Assembly: GCA_024642465.1 (NCBI GenBank) | Contig: JAHEBA010000012.1 | Location: 1 to 53,195, forward strand | Direction of reading: 5' to 3' | DNA length: 53,195 bases | Origin: Alphaproteobacteria bacterium | GTDB lineage: Bacteria; Pseudomonadota; Alphaproteobacteria; Rhizobiales; Aestuariivirgaceae | In this document: one piece after another, positions 16,023 through 23,779 of the stretch | Position numbering within the stretch: position 1 is the stretch's first letter | How the letters are laid out: each line of letters starts with the position of its first letter | Notes under the pieces: model-generated | Databases searched by the model: none | The model's input: the letters and a program-made list of their open reading frames with translations, nothing else | What the model was told of the DNA's origin: nothing | Translations under genes and position numbers: made by a program

Positions 16023-16817
16023 TCAGGCCACTCGGCCGTAGAACGTTTGCTGGGTCGTCGGGTTGAGGCGGGTGCCAGGTTCAGGGGAGTAGCTGAGGAC
16101 CGCGACAAGGCGCGCGCGATTGCCTTCGACAGGCGTCACGCGATGCAGCGTCTTCGAGCCGCGGAACAGCACCAGGCAGCCGGCAGGCTGGTTGAACGCA
16201 ATGAGCTTGTCCGATGTGCCGTCCATGATCGCGCCGGCCTCGTCATAGCCGTCGTCATCGGCTTCGCGGATGAAGGGCGCATACTCGAATGCGGCGCCGG
16301 CTTCGGGTTCCTGCAATAGAAGCGTGATGGTGAACTTGGCGCCGTCAAAGTGCCAGCCAGTTTTGGTGCCGGGCTCGTAGACCAGAACGTTCACCGGCGC
16401 CAGCGCATCCTCGTAAGGGTAAAGCATGCCGTACCCCAGCACATCGGCGACGAAGCGGCGGAATGGTCCCCACTCGTAGATAGCGTTGAGACCGGAGCCT
16501 GCCGGGATGTAGTCGTAACCCAGCGTGGCCGATGTGGTGGTTTGCTTGAGATTGCGCGGATGATCGGCCGGAACGGCAGGGTCATCTTCCAAAAGCCAGG
16601 CATTGTGGGTCTTGGTCTTGTAGAAGGCCTTGTCGAGGTGCGGTGCCACTTCCGTCACCATGCCGGGCAGGGCATCGGCTGGCACAAAACCTTCCAGCAC
16701 GCACGCGCCAGTGGCGGCCATGTCTGCCCGCGCCTTTTCAACCAGTGAGGTGTAGGCCGGGCTGGCAGGCTTGTCGATCGGGTAACGGTCGAGATCTATC
16801 GGCGGGTGGACGCTCAT
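16023..16817 (-). CDS. Fe(II)/2-oxoglutarate-dependent oxygenase, ArpA/HalD-like
   Basis: A 264-residue non-heme iron oxygenase of the ArpA/HalD/BesD-like family. The iron triad is complete: H156 and D158 in GWHFDGAKF, and H225 in KTLHRVTP. R236, eleven residues after H225, is placed to hold 2-oxoglutarate. BesD-type halogenases have glycine in place of the aspartate, so this copy is expected to hydroxylate rather than chlorinate. ATG 16817 overlaps the stop of the enolase-superfamily gene (ATGA), showing translational coupling. In context it may hydroxylate a methylated amino acid or betaine before C-N or C-S cleavage. The substrate is unknown. Confidence 0.75.
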   Translation of the reverse strand: MSVHPPIDLDRYPIDKPASPAYTSLVEKARADMAATGACVLEGFVPADALPGMVTEVAPHLDKAFYKTKTHNAWLLEDDPAVPADHPRNLKQTTTSATLGYDYIPAGSGLNAIYEWGPFRRFVADVLGYGMLYPYEDALAPVNVLVYEPGTKTGWHFDGAKFTITLLLQEPEAGAAFEYAPFIREADDDGYDEAGAIMDGTSDKLIAFNQPAGCLVLFRGSKTLHRVTPVEGNRARLVAVLSYSPEPGTRLNPTTQQTFYGRVA

Positions 16818-17920
16818 GCCGATACCTCGCTGATCTGATACTCGGCCTTGTCGAGCCAGTCCGGGTTGATCTCCACACCCCAGCCGGGCGCGTCCGTCAC
16901 CGTCGCATGGCCGTCTACAATCGTGTACGGGTCCTCGACGAAGAGGTTCTGCTGCCAAGGGTAGTAGTCCTCGCCCTCGATGGAGAACTCGAGGTACTTT
17001 CCTGCGTTCGGAATGGCGCGCAAAAGGTGCATGGTGCACAGCGTCACAAGCGACAGGTTGGCCGCGTGCGGCGTGCAGGGAAGGCCTGCCTCCGCCGCCA
17101 TCTTCGCCACCCTCAGGGCGCGGTACATGCCGCCCATATACATCACGTCGGGCTGCACGATGTCGACGCAGCGAAGCCCGATCGTGTAGCGCCACCACGA
17201 CAGGTCGCAGTCCTGCTCGCCGCCGGCCACATCGATGGAAAGGGCTTCCTTCACCTGCTTTGTCTGCTCAGGCTCCCAGTAGGGGCAAGGCTCCTCGAAG
17301 TGGGAGATGCCGTTGTCTTCCAGCATCCGGCCCACCTCGATGGCGCGGGCAGGCGAATAGCAGGAATTGCCGTCCACCAGCTTGTCCACGCCGTCGCCCA
17401 GCACCTTCGACACCACGGGAATGACCGCTTCGGTGCGGCCCGGCCACTCGTCCTGGTCGCGGCCCACTTCAGCGCCCACGCGCCATTTGAACGCGTCGAA
17501 TCCGTATTGGTCGCGTAGTTTGACAAAGCGCGACGCTTCGTCTTCCGGCGTGATGTCGCGCTTCATCGATGAAGCATAAGCGCGGATCTTGCCTGGCGAA
17601 CCGCCGATCAGCGAGGCGACGGGCTTGCCTTCAACGCGGCCCCGCAAGTCCCACAACGCGCTATCGAGCCCGGTCATCGCCCGGCGCAGATAGGAGCCCG
17701 GGAACTTGTGCTCGCGCTCAGTGATGCGATCGAGCAGGTCATCGAAGTCATAGGCCGGCTGGCCCAGCGCATAGGGCGCCACCTGCCGGTGGAAAACCTG
17801 ACATGTGATGTCCGAGTGGTAGGTCGAAACCTGACCCCAACCGGTGTCGCCGGTGTCGGCCGTCACGCGCACGAAGCCGACGTACCGGTTGGTGAAGGTT
17901 TCGAGCTTGGCGATTTTCAT
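16814..17920 (-). CDS. Enolase superfamily enzyme (mandelate racemase/muconate lactonizing type)
   Basis: A 368-residue enolase-superfamily protein that abstracts a proton alpha to a carboxylate. The three metal ligands are D183 (LVDGN), E209 (FEEP) and E235 (GGEQD). General acid/base residues appear as K145-x-R147 (FKWRVG), D258 (QPDVMY) and H285 (TPHAANLS). D183, E209, E235, D258 and H285 keep the spacing of mandelate racemase (195, 221, 247, 270, 297). That places it in the mandelate racemase subgroup, with dehydratases and racemases/epimerases. Family members act on sugar acids and on proline-betaine derivatives (4-hydroxyproline betaine epimerase). It sits 12 bases after a demethylase gene and overlaps the oxygenase gene by 4 bases. 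Confidence 0.82.
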   Translation of the reverse strand: MKIAKLETFTNRYVGFVRVTADTGDTGWGQVSTYHSDITCQVFHRQVAPYALGQPAYDFDDLLDRITEREHKFPGSYLRRAMTGLDSALWDLRGRVEGKPVASLIGGSPGKIRAYASSMKRDITPEDEASRFVKLRDQYGFDAFKWRVGAEVGRDQDEWPGRTEAVIPVVSKVLGDGVDKLVDGNSCYSPARAIEVGRMLEDNGISHFEEPCPYWEPEQTKQVKEALSIDVAGGEQDCDLSWWRYTIGLRCVDIVQPDVMYMGGMYRALRVAKMAAEAGLPCTPHAANLSLVTLCTMHLLRAIPNAGKYLEFSIEGEDYYPWQQNLFVEDPYTIVDGHATVTDAPGWGVEINPDWLDKAEYQISEVSA

Positions 17921-17932
17921 GGGCTGAGTTCC

Positions 17933-20485
17933 TCATGATCTCATCTTGTCGCCCGCCGGATCGAACGGCGGATCGATCTGGATGCGGGCGGGGCGGCGAT
18001 GTCCCAGTATCTCGATCTCGAACATGTCTGCCGAGGTGTCTTCGGCCAGTTCCTTCGGGATATAGCCCTGGGCCATCGAGGCGTCGACGAAGTGGGCATA
18101 GCCGCCGGACGTGATCCAGCCGACGACGCGCCAGTTGCCATCCATGCGCGGGTCTGCCGGGCGCGGCATTTCCTTGCCGTTGGGCGAGAAGCGATGCGCG
18201 CCATAGCCGTGCGGCGAGTCGATGGTGCCATAGTCCTTGGAACCGACCTTCGCCCATACCGGCTCGTCGCCCATCACATCGGCGTCTTCTGCATCGACGA
18301 TGAAGGAGACGCGGCGCAACTTGCCGCCGGATGCCTTCTCCGCAGCCGCTGCCTCGCGGCCGATGAAGTCGTTCTTCGACAGCTTGATGAACCGGTCCAT
18401 GCCAGCCTCGAACGGGCCGTAGATCGGGCGCAGTTCGCGGAACCAGGTGGGGAAGTTTTTCTCCAGCCGCATGGAAAGAAGCGCACGCATGCCAAAGTCG
18501 ACGATGCCGAACTCTGCACCTGCCTCCTTGATGTCCACGTACATCCGGCGCTGGAAAGGCGCATGCATCCATATTTCGTAGCCGAGATCGCCGGAGTAGG
18601 TGATGCGGTTGATCATGCAGGGGCAGCCGGCCACGTCCGCCTCGCGGAAGTCCATGAACCGGAAGCCACCGTTCGAGCAGTCGAAGTCGACGAGCTTCTC
18701 CAGCACCTTGCGCGCATTCGGACCGCAAATGGACAGGCCCACGAGATCGTTGCCGAACCGTTTGACCGATACCGAGCCGTCCTTGGGCAGGTGCCGCTCG
18801 AACCAGCGCATGTGATACTTCTGTGCCGCGATGGAACCCCACATCAGGAAGCGTTCGTCACTTGCCTTGGCGATGGTGAAATCGCCGATCAGCTTGCCCG
18901 CCTCGTTCAGCATGGGCGTCAGCACGATGCGGCCCGTCTTCGGCATGGTGTTGGTCATCAGCCGGTTGAGGAAACCTTCCGCGCCCGCACCAGTGAACTC
19001 ATACTTGGCGAAGTTGGAAATCTCGGTGACACCAACGCTCTCGCGCGTCTTGCGCACTTCGTTGCCCACATGGGCGAAGTCGTTGGCGCGGTGATAGGAC
19101 GGCGTATCGAACGCCTCATCGGCGGACGGCGCAAACCACAGCGGCGATTCCAGCCCCCACGAATCGCCCATGACGGCATGGTTGTCGCGCACCATGATGT
19201 CGCAGACCGGCGTGGTTTCCTGCGGCCGGGCGGCAGGCAGTTCCTCGTTGGGAAAACGGATCGAGAACCGGCGCGAATAGTTCTCGCGCACCTTGGCATT
19301 GGTGTAGCGAAGCGTCGCCCACTCGCCGAAGCGGGTCACGTCCATGCCCCAGATGTCGGCGCCGGGATCGCCGTTGACCATCCAGTTGGACAGCGCGAGG
19401 CCGACGCCGCCGCCCTGGCTGAAGCCCGCCATCACTGCGCAGGCGCACCAGAAATTGGTCAGCCCCTGTACGGGGCCAACGAGCGGGTTTCCGTCCGGCG
19501 CGAAGGTGAACGGGCCGTTGATGATCTGCTTGATGCCGGCCTTCTCCACGGCCGGATAGTGCTTGAAGCCGATCTCAAGCGATGGAGCGATGCGCTCGAT
19601 GTCAGGCTGAAGCAGTTCGTGACCGAAGTCCCACGGTGTCTCCTTGGGCGACCACGGCTTGCATGCCTTCTCGTACGTGCCGAGCAGGATGCCCTTGCGC
19701 TCCTGGCGGGTGTATATCTCGCCCTTGAAGTCCATCACGCCGATCAGCTCGCGGCCCGTGGCGGCGTTGAACTCCTCCACTTCGGGCATGTCCTCGGTGA
19801 GAAGGTACATGTGCTCCATGGCCAGCAGCGGTAGTTCGAGGCCGACCATGCGGCCCACCTCGCGCGCCCAAAGACCGCCCGCGTTGACTACGTGCTCGCA
19901 TTTCACGGTGCCCTTCTCGGTCACGACGTTCCAGGTGCCATCGGCATCCTGCATCAACTCGGTGACGCGGTTGCGCAGCTCGATCTCTGCGCCCAGCACG
20001 CGCGCCGCCTTGGCGTAGGCATGGGTGGTGCCGGAGGGATCGAGGTGGCCTTCGACCGGGTCCCACATGGCGCCGACGAAGTTGGTCTCGTCCATCAGCG
20101 GGAAAAGCGCCTTGGCCTCGGACGGTGTGATCAGTTCGGTCTGCATGCCGAGATAGCGGCCCTTGGCGTGGGCGAGGCGCAGGAAATCCATGCGCTCCGG
20201 CGTGTCGGCCATCATCACGCCGCCGGTGAGGTGCAACCCGCACGACTGGCCGGAAATCTCTTCCAGCTCCTTGTAGAGCGAGACCGTGTAAGCCTGCAGC
20301 TTAGCGACGTTGGGGTCGCCGTTGAGCGTGTGGAAGCCCCCCGCTGCGTGCCACGACGACCCGGATGTGAGTTCGGACCGTTCGATCAGCAGTACGTCCT
20401 TCCACCCGGCGCGGGCCAGGTGGAAAAGGACGGAGCAGCCGACGACGCCGCCCCCGATCACGATTGCACGATAATGGGACTTCAT
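17933..20485 (-). CDS. FAD/GcvT-domain demethylase, dimethylglycine/sarcosine dehydrogenase family (copy 1)
   Basis: An 850-residue flavoprotein that oxidises N-methyl groups and passes them to tetrahydrofolate. The FAD-binding fold is AIVIGGGVVGCSVLFHL at residues 7-23. SSWHAAGG contains H46, the position that in dimethylglycine and sarcosine dehydrogenases bears covalent FAD. From about residue 470 onward there is a GcvT-like tetrahydrofolate domain (AKYEFTGAGAEGFLNRL, LGYEIWMHAPF, MRLEKNFPTW). It lies 24 bases downstream of a close paralogue in the same operon. Dimethylglycine, sarcosine or another N-methyl amino acid are all possible substrates; a pair could take successive methyl groups. 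Confidence 0.85.
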   Translation of the reverse strand: MKSHYRAIVIGGGVVGCSVLFHLARAGWKDVLLIERSELTSGSSWHAAGGFHTLNGDPNVAKLQAYTVSLYKELEEISGQSCGLHLTGGVMMADTPERMDFLRLAHAKGRYLGMQTELITPSEAKALFPLMDETNFVGAMWDPVEGHLDPSGTTHAYAKAARVLGAEIELRNRVTELMQDADGTWNVVTEKGTVKCEHVVNAGGLWAREVGRMVGLELPLLAMEHMYLLTEDMPEVEEFNAATGRELIGVMDFKGEIYTRQERKGILLGTYEKACKPWSPKETPWDFGHELLQPDIERIAPSLEIGFKHYPAVEKAGIKQIINGPFTFAPDGNPLVGPVQGLTNFWCACAVMAGFSQGGGVGLALSNWMVNGDPGADIWGMDVTRFGEWATLRYTNAKVRENYSRRFSIRFPNEELPAARPQETTPVCDIMVRDNHAVMGDSWGLESPLWFAPSADEAFDTPSYHRANDFAHVGNEVRKTRESVGVTEISNFAKYEFTGAGAEGFLNRLMTNTMPKTGRIVLTPMLNEAGKLIGDFTIAKASDERFLMWGSIAAQKYHMRWFERHLPKDGSVSVKRFGNDLVGLSICGPNARKVLEKLVDFDCSNGGFRFMDFREADVAGCPCMINRITYSGDLGYEIWMHAPFQRRMYVDIKEAGAEFGIVDFGMRALLSMRLEKNFPTWFRELRPIYGPFEAGMDRFIKLSKNDFIGREAAAAEKASGGKLRRVSFIVDAEDADVMGDEPVWAKVGSKDYGTIDSPHGYGAHRFSPNGKEMPRPADPRMDGNWRVVGWITSGGYAHFVDASMAQGYIPKELAEDTSADMFEIEILGHRRPARIQIDPPFDPAGDKMRS

Positions 20486-20509
20486 GGCGTCTCGGGCTCC
20501 CTTGGAAAC

Positions 20510-22945
20510 TCAGGCTCGCATGAGGCTGGCGTCAGCGTCGAACAGCGGCTCTGCTTGCGGTGTGGCCTTGTATATTTGACCGAGAATCTCGATTTCGAAA
20601 CCGTTAGATTCACTCACCAGTTGGCGCGGGATGTAACCCATGGCGACCGACTTTCCGGCCGCATGGGCATAGCCGCCCGAGGTGATCCAGCCGACGCAGT
20701 TGCCATCGTGATAGACCGGCTCGTCGCCGATCACGTCCACGTCGCTGCCTTGAATGGTGAACACGGTGAGGGCGCGCTTGCCGCCGTCTTCCTTCTCCTT
20801 CGCAGCAGCATCGCGGCCGATGAAATCGTTCTTCGACAGGGCTACGAAGCGGCCGAGGCCGGCCTCGTAGGGGCCATAGATGGGCCGGTATTCGCGTGCC
20901 CACGTACCCCAGTTCTTTTCAAGCCGCAGCGACATCAGCGCACGTCCTCCGACCGGCTTGATGCCGAACTCCTCGCCCGCTTGCATGATCATCGTGTGCA
21001 GCGTGGCCAGGTACTCGGCCTTGACCCAGATCTCGTAGCCCAGCGAGCCGGTGAAAGAGACGCGGCCCACCATTGCAGGGACCAGCCCGAGGTCCATCTC
21101 GCGGAAGGCCATGAACGGCAGGGCTGCGGTCGAGACGTCCTCGTCGGCGAGCTTGGCCAGCATTTTCCGAGCGTTCGGTCCGGCGATGGAAAGCCCGCAC
21201 AGCTCCAGTCCCAATGCACGAACCTTGACCGAGCCATCCGCCGGCAGATGCTTCTCGAACCAGCGCATGTGGTAGTTTTCCGCCGCACCCGAGCCAAAGA
21301 TGTAGAACCGCTCGTCCGCCGCCTTGACCAGCGAAAAGTCGCCAATCAGCTTGCCTGCATGGTTGAGCATCGGCGCCAGCGTCATGCGGCCCACGGACGG
21401 CACCTTGTTGGCCAGCATGTGGCTCAGCCAGCCTTCCGCGCCGGGGCCGGCGATCTCGTATTTGGCATAGCCTGATGTATCGAGACAACCCACCGAGTTC
21501 CGCACCGCACGGCATTCGTCGCCAACGATGTCAAAGACTTCCGAGCGCCGGAACGTGACGGCCTCTGCCGGGTCCACCTTGCCTTCGGGGTGGAACCACA
21601 GCGGCACTTCCATGCCGTAGGCCACGCCGAAGAAGGCGCCCATGTTGCGGTAGCGGTCATAAAGCGGTGTGGTGTGCAGCGGCCGTGCGGCCTTCAGTTC
21701 CTCGTTCGGGAACATGATGCGGAAGCGCCGGCCATAGTTTTCACGCACCTTTGCGTTGGTGAACGCCATGTTGGCGTAGGAACCATAGCGCGCGATGTCC
21801 ATCGCCCAGACATCGAAGCCGGGATCGCCGTCGACGATCCAGTTCGACAGCGCCAGGCCCACGCCGCCGCCCTGGCTGAAGCCGGCCATGACGCCGCAAG
21901 CCACCCAGTAGTTATGCAGGCCGCGGATCGGGCCGACCAGCGGGTTGCCATCCGGGCCAAACGCGAACGGCCCGTGGATGACGTTCTTGATGCCGGTCTT
22001 CTGGAACGCCGGGTGATGCGCGAAGCCGCGTTCGAGATTGTCGGCGATCTGGTCCAGGTCCGGCGGCAGCAGTTCGGTGGAGAAGTCCCACGGTGCTTCC
22101 TTCGGCGACCACGGAATGCCGTTAGGCTCGTAGGTACCCATCAGCATGCCCTTGCCCTCCTGGCGCATGTAGATCTCGCCGTCGAAGTCGATGCAGTGCA
22201 CGACCTTCTTGCCATTGCGCGCCTTGTTGTAGGCCACGACTTCTTCCATCTCCTCGGTAATCAGGTATTGGTGCGCCATGCAAAGGGCGGGGATCTCAAT
22301 GCCTGCCATGCGTCCCACTTCGCGTCCCCACAGACCGCCCGCATTGATGAGATGCTCGCAGGTGACGGTGCCTTGCTCTGTCACCACCTGCCACTGGCCG
22401 TTCTCGATCTGGTTGGTTTCCAGCACCCGGTTCTTGCGCACGATTTCTGCACCGTTGACGCGGGCCGCCTTGGCGTAGGCATGGGTGGTTCCGGACGGGT
22501 CGAGATGGCCTTCGAGCGGATGCCACATGGCGCCGAGGAACTTCGACTTGTCCATCAGCGGAAAGTGCCCGGCAGCCTCGTCGATGGAAATCATCCGTGT
22601 TTCGACGCCGAGATACTTGTTGCGCGCATGCGCCATCTTGAGCCAGTCGAGGCGTTCGGGCGTCGACACCAGCATGACCCCGCCGGTGACGTTGATGCCG
22701 GTCGAATGTCCGGAAACCTCTTCGATCTCCTTGTACAGCTTGATGGTGTATTCCTGCAGCTTCGCAACGTTCGGATCGCCGTTGAGGGTGTGAAAGCCAC
22801 CCGCGGCATGCCATGTGGAACCCGACGTCAGCTCATCGCGTTCGATCAGCAGGATGTCGCTCCAGCCCTTCTTGGTCAGGTGATAGAGCACGGAACATCC
22901 GACAACGCCGCCCCCGATGACAATTGCGCGGTAATGGGATTTCAT
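20510..22945 (-). CDS. FAD/GcvT-domain demethylase, dimethylglycine/sarcosine dehydrogenase family (copy 2)
   Basis: An 811-residue paralogue of the downstream gene, with the same order of domains: FAD fold AIVIGGGVVGCSVLYHL, covalent-FAD-type histidine in STWHAAGG, and a GcvT-like tetrahydrofolate domain in the last 350 residues (AKYEIAGPGAEGWLSHML, MSLRLEKNWGTWAREY). ATG 22945 is chosen because GAGGA precedes it and because the N-terminus then equals that of copy 1 (MKSHYRAIVIGGG); a TTG three codons upstream is possible. It is the first gene of the minus-strand operon running to 14721. The promoter must lie in the 42-base gap to the divergent DUF1194 gene or inside that gene. Confidence 0.85.
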   Translation of the reverse strand: MKSHYRAIVIGGGVVGCSVLYHLTKKGWSDILLIERDELTSGSTWHAAGGFHTLNGDPNVAKLQEYTIKLYKEIEEVSGHSTGINVTGGVMLVSTPERLDWLKMAHARNKYLGVETRMISIDEAAGHFPLMDKSKFLGAMWHPLEGHLDPSGTTHAYAKAARVNGAEIVRKNRVLETNQIENGQWQVVTEQGTVTCEHLINAGGLWGREVGRMAGIEIPALCMAHQYLITEEMEEVVAYNKARNGKKVVHCIDFDGEIYMRQEGKGMLMGTYEPNGIPWSPKEAPWDFSTELLPPDLDQIADNLERGFAHHPAFQKTGIKNVIHGPFAFGPDGNPLVGPIRGLHNYWVACGVMAGFSQGGGVGLALSNWIVDGDPGFDVWAMDIARYGSYANMAFTNAKVRENYGRRFRIMFPNEELKAARPLHTTPLYDRYRNMGAFFGVAYGMEVPLWFHPEGKVDPAEAVTFRRSEVFDIVGDECRAVRNSVGCLDTSGYAKYEIAGPGAEGWLSHMLANKVPSVGRMTLAPMLNHAGKLIGDFSLVKAADERFYIFGSGAAENYHMRWFEKHLPADGSVKVRALGLELCGLSIAGPNARKMLAKLADEDVSTAALPFMAFREMDLGLVPAMVGRVSFTGSLGYEIWVKAEYLATLHTMIMQAGEEFGIKPVGGRALMSLRLEKNWGTWAREYRPIYGPYEAGLGRFVALSKNDFIGRDAAAKEKEDGGKRALTVFTIQGSDVDVIGDEPVYHDGNCVGWITSGGYAHAAGKSVAMGYIPRQLVSESNGFEIEILGQIYKATPQAEPLFDADASLMRA

Positions 22946-22987
22946 TTGGGGCAATCCTCACTGCAAGGATGGAAGACGTTGACCGTG

Positions 22988-23767
22988 ATGCAATCACCGC
23001 CCGCGAGCGGCAGTCATGCCTTGAAGCGACAGACGGCTGTCGGGATTGGCCGTGGCAGGCAAATCCGTGTCGCTTGGGCGGCATTGGCGATATCCGTGGC
23101 GGGGATGCTCGTCTCCACACCGGCGCGGGCCGGTGAAGTCGACCTCGAACTGGTTTTCGCAGTCGATGCCTCGGGAAGTGTCGACGACAGCGAATTCCGG
23201 CTGCAACTGCAGGGCATCGCAACTGCCTTGAACGACCCAGAGGTAACCGCCGCCATAGCTGCCGGCCAGAGCGGCGCCATTGCGGTGAACCTGCTGGTAT
23301 GGGGCGAGGCGCGCTACCCCAAGGACGAGTCGGGCTGGTTCGAGATCAGGTCCGCCGCCGATGCGGATGCGTTTGCGCGCCTTGTTGCCGGTTATCCCAG
23401 AACCCAGGTTGGCGGCACGGGCCTTGGCGACGGCATCGCCAAGTCTGTCACCTCGATAACGGACAACGGGTTCACTGCGCCGCGCATGGTTGTCGATGTT
23501 TCGGGCGACGGCCCGGAAACTCCGCCGCGCGATCACACGGTGCTGCTGCCGCAAGCCCGGATGATGGCCAATTATCACGGCATTACCATCAACGGCCTCG
23601 CCATTCTCAACGAGGTGCCCGACCTCGATGACTATTATCGCAGTCAGATGATCGTGGGGCAGGGCAGCTTTGTCGAAGTGGCCCGCGACTATGCAGATTT
23701 CGCCCGCGCCATGAAACGTAAGCTGCTGCGCGAGGTGCAGCCCGAACCCGTAGTGGGGTTGCGCTGA
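22988..23767 (+). CDS. DUF1194 von Willebrand-like exported protein (second copy)
   Basis: A 259-residue DUF1194 protein, paralogous to 1761-2504. A hydrophobic signal (VAWAALAISVAGMLVSTPARA) precedes the mature start GEVDLELVFAVD. The MIDAS-like DxSxS motif is intact in VDASGSVDD, with TGLGDGIAKS and VDVSGDGPETP providing the other metal-site loops. ATG 22988 is chosen because it gives a normal signal peptide; the same frame stays open far upstream across the demethylase gene, but only as antisense. The gene is divergent from the demethylase operon and converges on the ABC ATPase gene with a 12-base gap. Role unknown; a periplasmic metal-dependent binding protein is a reasonable guess. Confidence 0.82.
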   Translation: MQSPPASGSHALKRQTAVGIGRGRQIRVAWAALAISVAGMLVSTPARAGEVDLELVFAVDASGSVDDSEFRLQLQGIATALNDPEVTAAIAAGQSGAIAVNLLVWGEARYPKDESGWFEIRSAADADAFARLVAGYPRTQVGGTGLGDGIAKSVTSITDNGFTAPRMVVDVSGDGPETPPRDHTVLLPQARMMANYHGITINGLAILNEVPDLDDYYRSQMIVGQGSFVEVARDYADFARAMKRKLLREVQPEPVVGLR

Positions 23768-23779
23768 ACGGCGCGACCG

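Noticed and set aside
17999..19834. 611-codon plus-strand open frame across the FAD/GcvT demethylase
   Set aside because: It is the antisense shadow of a clearly conserved gene in GC-rich DNA; the peptide has no recognisable domain.
21590..22987. Upstream extension of the second DUF1194 frame across the demethylase gene
   Set aside because: Only the part from about 22988 has a signal peptide and family core; the rest is antisense to a conserved gene.
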